10,897 nt of DNA from Myxococcales bacterium (GTDB lineage Bacteria > Myxococcota > Bradymonadia > UBA7976 > UBA1532). The DNA is taken from assembly GCA_020430675.1 (NCBI GenBank), contig JAGQJJ010000071.1, positions 1-10,897 of the forward strand, given 5' to 3'. A program made the translations under genes and the position numbers. The notes beneath the pieces were generated by a model. The model had not been told where the DNA came from, made no database searches, and worked only from the letters and a program-made list of their open reading frames with translations. Numbering within the stretch: position 1 is the first letter of the stretch; each line of letters starts with the position of its first letter. Shown here piece after piece: positions 6,139-10,897 of this stretch.

Positions 6139-9100
6139 ATGTCGAGCCAAGCCATTCCGGGTGGGCCACCGGGCGTCGTCGGTGCGCAGCCCACGCGCCT
6201 GGTCCCGCCGGCGTGTCATGCCCTCTTCCTCTTTTTCGTCGGCATCTTGGGCACTTCGGCTTGCGTGGTTGAGACGCCCACCGAAGAGCAGCCCTTCGTG
6301 CGCGACGCGCTGCCCGATGCACAGAACCCGCCGGTCGACGCCTTGGTGGATGCCCGATCCGATGACGTCGCGGTGTCCGATGCTGCGCCCGACGCGCGGC
6401 CGAACGACGCCGAAGCGACGCCGGCCTGCGCCAACGGACAGGACGATGACAACGACGGCCTCGTCGACGCAGCCGACCCCGGTTGCGCGGATTCGGCGGA
6501 TGATGACGAGGCCGATCCGGCCGTGCCGGCGGCCTGCGCCAACGCGGTCGACGACGACGCCGACGGGCTGATCGACTACCCCGATGATCCCGATTGTGTC
6601 TCGGCGGGCGGCGACAGCGAAGGCCCCGTCTGCGGCGCCGATCGGGTGGTTCTGGAGCTGACCGACACGGGCGAGCGGCTGGTGCGACCGTCGCGCGATC
6701 CGGCGACGACGGTGGCCTCGTGCGGCGCGGGTGCGGGCGCCGAGACGATCGTGCCCATCACGTTGGTCGAGCGGTCGCGCGTCACGATCGAGGTGGTGCG
6801 CACCGAGCCGGCGATCGGCGCGCTGCTCCATCTGCGCGGGGTGTGCCGCGAGCGGCGCAGCGAGGTCGCCTGCCAGGCGCCCGAGCAGGTGGGGCCGCTG
6901 GTGGTCGCGCTGGCGGCGGGCACCTGGTTCCTCTTTGTCCAGCCGGCCGAAGTCGACGGCGAGAGCGCGCCGGTGCTGGTGCGGGTGCACGCCGAGCCGA
7001 TCGAGACGCCCTGCGCGGATGAGATCGACAATGACGGCGATGGGCTGATCGATCAGGCCGATCCCGGGTGCAGCGACGCGCTCGATCCCGATGAGACCGA
7101 TCCCGATCCGCTGCCGGCCTGTGGCGATGGGGCCGACAATGACGGAGACGGCGCGATCGACTGGCCCGATGACCCCGATTGCAGCGCGGCGGGCGGCATC
7201 AGCGAAGGCGCCGTCTGCGCCGGCATCGATCGCGTGGTCTACGCCGGCGCCGGGCATCATGAGCTGGAGTTTGCTTTTGATTCTACCGATTTGGGTGGCA
7301 CGCGCGGAAGTTGTGGCGGCAACGGCGACGAGGTCGCGGTCGTGCTGCTGGTCGACCGGCCCTCAAGCCTGACCGGCCGCGTGCGCACGGCCGAAGCGGG
7401 GGCGATCGCCGTGCACATCCGCGCCGACTGCGCCGAGCGCGCGAGCGAGGTCTTCTGCGACGCGGCTTTCACCGAGACGCGGCTGCTCGCCGATCGCCTG
7501 GAGCCGGGGCAGTACTTCATCATCGTGGACCACGACGTGGGGTTCGCCGAGCGGCAGGACACCGCCACGGTCGAGCTTGATCTGGTGGCGCTTCCGCCGC
7601 GCGCTTGTGAGAACGGCGTCGACGACGATGGCGATGGCATGACCGATCTGGCCGATCCCGGCTGCGATCGGGGGGCGGACGATGATGAGACCGACCCGGC
7701 GCACCCGCCGGCCTGCGCCAACGACGTCGACGATGATGACGACGGCGCGATCGATTGGCCCGCCGATCGCCAGTGCCCCGCTGCGGGCGGGCGCGCGGAG
7801 GCGACCCGCTGCGCGTTGGCCGGGCCGCTGATCGAGGTCGACGAGGCCGGCGGCGAGTTTGTCTTCGATCCGCCGGTCTTTCGCCCCGGCTTCGCCCACG
7901 CCTCCTGCGGCGGCGACCTGGGCGGCGAGGTCGTCTTTGCCCTGACCCTGACCCATCCGGCCAACGTGCAGGTCGATCTGGCCGGTATCGCCGCCTTTGA
8001 GGGCGCGCGCATCTTCGCCCGCGGCGAGTGCGCCGAGCGCAACACCGAGGTCGGCTGCGCCGATGGCGGTCCGTTGGTGCTGCGCGCGCTCGAGGCCGGC
8101 ACCTGGTACGTGCTCGTCGAGCTGGGCGTGGCCCGCGCCGCTTCCGATCCGCCGGTGGCCCGGTTCCTCGTCGAGTCGCTGATTCAAGCCTGCAACAACG
8201 AACTGGACGACGACGGCGACGGGCTCATCGACGCGGCCGACCCGGGCTGCGAACGCGGCCTGGATCCCAGCGAGGTGGACCCGGAAGTCCTGCCCGAGTG
8301 CGCCGACGGGCTCGACAACGATGAGGACGGCGCGATCGACTGGCCGGCCGACCTCGATTGCCGGGCGGCGGGAGATCCCGAGGAGGCGCGGCTCTGCGCC
8401 GAGGGCGTCGAGGTCGTCGATCCGGATGCGGCGGGTGCCTTTGCGGTGCACGGCGACCGCGCATCCGCTCTTGGGCCGCTTTGCATCGGCGCGCGGGCGG
8501 CGGCCGAGACCGCGGTGATCGTCGATGTGCCGGCCGGCGGCGAGTTGACCGCGCTGGTCGACCAGCCGGCGGCCACCGTGGCGTTTCTCACCGACTGCGA
8601 TGATGTGGCCGGCGCCGTGGTCTGTGGGCAGTTTCGGGTGGACCACATCTTCGAAGCGGCGACGCGGGTCACGGTCGTGGTCGCCTCGCCCGGCGAAGCA
8701 CAGGCTCGGGTGCTGGTCGACACCCGCGTTCGCGCCTGCAACGACGGCGTGGACAACGACGACGACGGCCTCATCGACCTGGCCGATCCCGGCTGCGCCA
8801 TGGGCTTTGATCCGGATGAGGCCGATCCACCTGACGTGCCCGAATGCGCCAACGGCGTGGATGATGACGGCGACGGCGCGATCGACTGGCCGGATGACAT
8901 CGATTGCCAGGGCGCAGGGCAGGCCTCCGAGAGCCTGGTCTGCGTCGGCGCCGAGATTTTGCTGGCGATGCCGCCCGAGGGCGGGGTCTTCCCCTCTGAC
9001 ACGCGGGGGGTTCAGGACCACTTTGGCGCGAGCTGTGGCGGCGGCGGCGCTTCGGGCGAGGTCGTCTATGCGCTGCCCGTGCTGGCGCGCTCGGCGGTGA

Positions 9101-9321
9101 CGCTCGAGATCATCGAAGCCAACTACGACACCGTGATGTTCCTGCGCGACAGTTGCGAAGCCAACGGCCGCGAACTGGCGTGCGATGACGACGGGGCCGG
9201 GGCGCTGCGCTCACGCATCGCGACCGTGCTCGACCCGGGCGTCTATTTCATCTTCATTGACGGCTTCGGCGCCGCCGCGGGCACGTCGCGGTTGTCGGTG
9301 GTCGTGGAGGCGGTCCCATGA
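6139..9321 (+). CDS. Large repeat lipoprotein: five units of paired Asp-rich motifs plus PPC-like beta domain, 1060 aa
   Basis: Predicted secreted or outer-surface lipoprotein, probably calcium-binding; no catalytic motif is seen. The ATG at 6139 has GGAG 4 nt upstream; the in-frame TTG at 6109 has no such site. The N-terminus is unusually long (about 27 residues) before the hydrophobic stretch ALFLFFVGILGTSA and Cys42, a somewhat atypical lipobox (T-S-A-C). Residues 43-96 are a Pro/Ala/Asp linker. Five tandem units start at residues 97, 292, 490, 685 and 867. Each has motif A (DxDxDGLID..ADPGC....D.DE.DP), motif B (DxDxDGAIDWP.D..C.AAG), then a beta-domain of about 120 aa resembling pre-peptidase C-terminal (PPC) domains. 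The DxDxDG loops are like thrombospondin-3 or EF-type calcium loops. The gene overlaps the next by 4 nt. Alternative roles such as adhesin, matrix protein or periplasmic scaffold remain open. Confidence 0.88.
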   Translation: MSSQAIPGGPPGVVGAQPTRLVPPACHALFLFFVGILGTSACVVETPTEEQPFVRDALPDAQNPPVDALVDARSDDVAVSDAAPDARPNDAEATPACANGQDDDNDGLVDAADPGCADSADDDEADPAVPAACANAVDDDADGLIDYPDDPDCVSAGGDSEGPVCGADRVVLELTDTGERLVRPSRDPATTVASCGAGAGAETIVPITLVERSRVTIEVVRTEPAIGALLHLRGVCRERRSEVACQAPEQVGPLVVALAAGTWFLFVQPAEVDGESAPVLVRVHAEPIETPCADEIDNDGDGLIDQADPGCSDALDPDETDPDPLPACGDGADNDGDGAIDWPDDPDCSAAGGISEGAVCAGIDRVVYAGAGHHELEFAFDSTDLGGTRGSCGGNGDEVAVVLLVDRPSSLTGRVRTAEAGAIAVHIRADCAERASEVFCDAAFTETRLLADRLEPGQYFIIVDHDVGFAERQDTATVELDLVALPPRACENGVDDDGDGMTDLADPGCDRGADDDETDPAHPPACANDVDDDDDGAIDWPADRQCPAAGGRAEATRCALAGPLIEVDEAGGEFVFDPPVFRPGFAHASCGGDLGGEVVFALTLTHPANVQVDLAGIAAFEGARIFARGECAERNTEVGCADGGPLVLRALEAGTWYVLVELGVARAASDPPVARFLVESLIQACNNELDDDGDGLIDAADPGCERGLDPSEVDPEVLPECADGLDNDEDGAIDWPADLDCRAAGDPEEARLCAEGVEVVDPDAAGAFAVHGDRASALGPLCIGARAAAETAVIVDVPAGGELTALVDQPAATVAFLTDCDDVAGAVVCGQFRVDHIFEAATRVTVVVASPGEAQARVLVDTRVRACNDGVDNDDDGLIDLADPGCAMGFDPDEADPPDVPECANGVDDDGDGAIDWPDDIDCQGAGQASESLVCVGAEILLAMPPEGGVFPSDTRGVQDHFGASCGGGGASGEVVYALPVLARSAVTLEIIEANYDTVMFLRDSCEANGRELACDDDGAGALRSRIATVLDPGVYFIFIDGFGAAAGTSRLSVVVEAVP
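6427..9318 (+). repeat. Five tandem coding repeats of 182-198 aa
   Basis: Unit boundaries, set at the first Cys of motif A, are 6427-7011 (195 aa), 7012-7605 (198), 7606-8190 (195), 8191-8736 (182) and 8737-9318 (194). Each unit has the order A-type Asp motif, B-type Asp motif, then a beta domain with a conserved Cys pair: RGVCRERRSEVAC, RADCAERASEVFC, RGECAERNTEVGC, TDCDDVAGAVVC and RDSCEANGRELAC in units 1 to 5. Conservation is at protein level with considerable divergence between units, so the duplications look old, not recent. Confidence 0.88.
9306..9310 (+). promoter_or_regulatory. Shine-Dalgarno GGAGG for the overlapping downstream gene
   Basis: GGAGG lies inside the last codons of the preceding lipoprotein gene, 7 nt before the ATG at 9318. 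With the ATGA overlap it fixes the start of the second lipoprotein and supports translational coupling. Confidence 0.8.
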
Positions 9322-10897
9322 GCTGGACGAGTCGATGGGCGTGGATCGGGGCGCTGGCGCTGCTGGCGTGCGAGGCGCAGGAGGCGGCCGACGCCGACGC
9401 GGGCGCGTGCAATGGGCCCAGCGTCTGGTTCGGCGACGCCGACGGTGACGGGCAGGGCGACCCGCTGGAGGTCTTTGCGGGTTGCCCGCCGCCCGCCGGT
9501 TATGTCGACAACAGCAACGACCCCGACCCGGCCTGCGCCGGCGGGGTGACCGACGCGTGCGGCGTCTGCGGCGGGCCCGGGCCACGCCTGTGGTATCGCG
9601 ATGCCGACCACGATGGCCTGGGCGATTTGATCGACGGCACGGTCGAATGCGCGGCGCCGGCAGGCTTTGTCGACAACGCCGACGACCCCGAGCCGGCCTG
9701 CGCGACCAACGACACCGATCCATGCGGCATTTGCGCCGGCGCGGGCGGGCCAATGGGCTATCGCGACCAGGACGAAGACGGCCTGGGCGATCCCGAGCAG
9801 GCGATGGTGCTCTGCGGCCCGGAGCCCGGCTTCGTGCTCAACGACGACGACCCGGAGCCCGAGTGTGCGACCAACGACACCGATGATTGTGGCGTGTGCG
9901 CGGGCGAGGGCATCAGGCGGTATTTCGCCGATCAGGACGAGGATGGGCGCGGCGATCCCGAGGTCTGGATCGACGCCTGCGCCCGGCCGCTGCGCTTTGT
10001 CGAGAGCGACGATGACCCGGACCCGCGGTGCGCCACCGATGACACCGACGATTGCGGCGTCTGCGGCGGCGGTGGTGCCAGCAAGGACTGCGTGGGCGTC
10101 TGTTTCGGCGAGGCGCGCCTCGATGGCTGCGGGCGCTGCGCGGGCGGCACGACCGGGCGCGTGCCGTTTGTCGACGATGACAATCAGAACGGCGTGCCCG
10201 ACGCCTGCGACCAATGCCCGGCGACGCCGACGGCGCGCGCCATCATCCAGTGGACCGATGTGCCCGCCTTTGGCCCCGAGGGCGCCAGCGGGCCCTACAG
10301 CTTCCAGGTCATCCTGTACGAGAACGGCGATTTTGTCTTTGTGTACGCCGACATCGAGCCATTCGAAGCCACCCCGACGGTGGGCCATCAGGGCCTCGCC
10401 GGCCATGGCGCGGTCTCGCTCGGCGTCGACAGCGACTATGCGCGTGAGCACCCGGTGGTCTTTTTCCACGCCGACGACGACGGCCGCGTTGAGGTCGACT
10501 ACACGCTGACCGCCGACTGGCTCGATGTGCGCGCGGCCGGCGAGGCGCTGCCGTTTGCCGACGCAAACGGCGAAGTCGAGGTGCCGCTCGACTTTCAGTT
10601 CCCCTACGACGGCGCGCGCTACGACCGCGTCCGCGTCAGCGCCAACGGGGTGATCACGCTGGCCGGCGCCGCACCGGGACCACAGAACGGGCCGATGGGC
10701 GACCCGGCCTTGGGCGCCTTCCTCGCGCCATTCTGGGATGACCTGGACCCGGCGTCGAGCGGATCGGTTTTTGTGTGGCAGCAGCCCGCCGATTGCGAGC
10801 GCGACTGCGCCGGCCAGTTCGGCGGGGTGGCGGTGGTCGATGATTGCGGTGTCTGTGTCGGCGGCACCTCGCGCGCCGATCCGCACGCCCATCGCGA
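9318..10897 (+). CDS. Cys/Asp-repeat lipoprotein with nidogen-like beta modules, 3'-partial
   Basis: The reading frame from ATG 9318 has no stop to the window end (526 complete codons), so a caller that requires a stop misses it. MSWTSRWAWIGALALLAC is a lipoprotein signal with lipobox LLAC and acceptor Cys18. Residues 35-254 are four 55-aa repeats, each with a DxDxDG loop and four Cys. A degenerate Cys module (DCVGVCFGEARLDGCGRC, from residue 257) and a DxDxNxNGVPDACDQCP motif follow. Residues about 309-375 (IIQWTDVP, then FQVILYENGDFVFVY) resemble the second half of a nidogen-like extracellular domain. Residues about 411-485 (LPFADANG, PYDGARY, VSANG, APFWDDLDP) resemble the first half of another one. 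A second Cys module (from residue 496) then begins and the window ends. Predicted role: surface-anchored structural or adhesive protein binding calcium; no catalytic residues are recognised. It is probably co-translated with the preceding lipoprotein. Confidence 0.85.
   Translation, partial: MSWTSRWAWIGALALLACEAQEAADADAGACNGPSVWFGDADGDGQGDPLEVFAGCPPPAGYVDNSNDPDPACAGGVTDACGVCGGPGPRLWYRDADHDGLGDLIDGTVECAAPAGFVDNADDPEPACATNDTDPCGICAGAGGPMGYRDQDEDGLGDPEQAMVLCGPEPGFVLNDDDPEPECATNDTDDCGVCAGEGIRRYFADQDEDGRGDPEVWIDACARPLRFVESDDDPDPRCATDDTDDCGVCGGGGASKDCVGVCFGEARLDGCGRCAGGTTGRVPFVDDDNQNGVPDACDQCPATPTARAIIQWTDVPAFGPEGASGPYSFQVILYENGDFVFVYADIEPFEATPTVGHQGLAGHGAVSLGVDSDYAREHPVVFFHADDDGRVEVDYTLTADWLDVRAAGEALPFADANGEVEVPLDFQFPYDGARYDRVRVSANGVITLAGAAPGPQNGPMGDPALGAFLAPFWDDLDPASSGSVFVWQQPADCERDCAGQFGGVAVVDDCGVCVGGTSRADPHAHR
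9420..10079 (+). repeat. Four exact-length 165-bp (55-aa) tandem coding repeats
   Basis: Units 9420-9584, 9585-9749, 9750-9914 and 9915-10079 align without a single gap. Shared positions within the 55 residues are D6, D8, D10, G11, G13, D14 (metal loop), C22, V29, D34-P35, P37, C39, D45, C47-G48 and C50. Residues 47-52 read CGVCGG, CGICAG, CGVCAG and CGVCGG. The pattern resembles thrombospondin type-3-like Cys/Asp repeats, which bind calcium and are disulfide-bonded. The DNA copies differ at many sites. Confidence 0.9.
10086..10160 (+). repeat. Cys module, copy 1 (about 25 aa) preceding nidogen-like half-domain
   Basis: Encodes DCVGVCFGEARLDGCGRC followed by AGGTTGR. It aligns with a second module later in the same gene (10803-10874): DC.G......A..D.CG.C.GGT(T/S). 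It sits just before a metal-loop segment (DDDNQNGVPDACDQCP) and the IIQW strand of the beta domain. Confidence 0.65.
10803..10874 (+). repeat. Cys module, copy 2 (about 24 aa) interrupting a nidogen-like domain
   Basis: Encodes DCAGQFGGVAVVDDCGVC followed by VGGTSR, homologous to the copy at 10086-10160. It follows directly on the strand GSVFVW of a nidogen-like first half; the matching second half is not in the window. Confidence 0.62.

Noticed and set aside
5710..9021. Antisense frames of about 516 and 552 codons (5710-7260 and 7363-9021)
   Set aside because: They lie opposite the five-unit lipoprotein; their repeated IDQAVxVIVDxVGA-like segments are reverse readings of the Asp-motif DNA.
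6427..9318. Dockerin or RTX interpretation of the DxDxDG repeats
   Set aside because: Dockerins need paired loop-helix segments, but here a Cys or Trp-Pro follows each loop. The RTX nonapeptide GGxGxDxUx is absent.
6427..10079. CRISPR array or recent tandem DNA duplication as the cause of the repeats
   Set aside because: The repeats are coding, long and divergent at DNA level, with conserved residues but variable codons; there are no short identical repeats with unique spacers.
9243..10892. 549-codon antisense frame at the right end
   Set aside because: It shadows the second lipoprotein gene. Its repetitiveness mirrors the 55-aa sense repeats, and no ribosome site or domain supports it.
1..10897. 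Mobile element, prophage or defence island
   Set aside because: No transposase, integrase, recombinase, tRNA or terminal inverted repeat was found, and composition is uniform across the window.

Overview
The window is uniformly GC-rich with strong G/C preference at third codon positions. It encodes mostly exported proteins rich in Asp, Ala, Pro and Cys. Several traits point to a myxobacterium or relative (Myxococcota or Bradymonadota, the former Deltaproteobacteria): lipoproteins with 'DA..PDA' linkers, repeated D-x-D-x-D-G metal-binding motifs, 'CGVC(G/A)G' Cys repeats, DUF11 modules and a MYXO-CTERM-like tail. This placement is inferred from protein style; no marker gene is present. I see no tRNA, rRNA, CRISPR array, transposase, integrase or phage gene.

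Layout. (1) 1-2868, + strand: C-terminal bulk of a metzincin-type zinc metalloprotease with an intact HEIGHTLGMTH site; its start lies upstream of the window. (2) 2876-4020, - strand: a two-gene unit, a 59-codon small protein (3841-4020) followed 2 nt later by an alpha/beta hydrolase (2876-3838). It converges on the protease with a 7-nt gap. (3) 4021-4151: a short divergent intergenic region with a candidate promoter on each strand. (4) 4152-6056, + strand: a Sec-exported surface protein with a DUF11-type domain and a Cys/hydrophobic/Arg6 C-terminus resembling MYXO-CTERM. (5) 6139-9321, + strand: a 1060-aa predicted lipoprotein built from five units of about 195 aa. Each unit carries two Asp-rich calcium-type motifs and one pre-peptidase-C-like beta domain. 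(6) 9318-10897, + strand: a second predicted lipoprotein that overlaps gene 5 by 4 nt (ATGA) and runs off the window. It carries four gap-free 55-aa Cys/Asp repeats followed by nidogen-like beta modules that appear to be split by Cys-rich inserts.

How the genes fit together. Genes 4-6 read as one rightward surface or secretion cluster, with 5 and 6 almost certainly translationally coupled. They are plausibly calcium-stabilised, disulfide-rich surface or adhesion proteins. The metalloprotease may also be exported but belongs to a separate unit. The hydrolase and its small upstream partner look like an independent unit of unknown substrate. I do not see a defence system or a biosynthetic pathway. 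The most unusual content is the repeat architecture of the two lipoproteins and the uncharacterised small protein coupled to the hydrolase.
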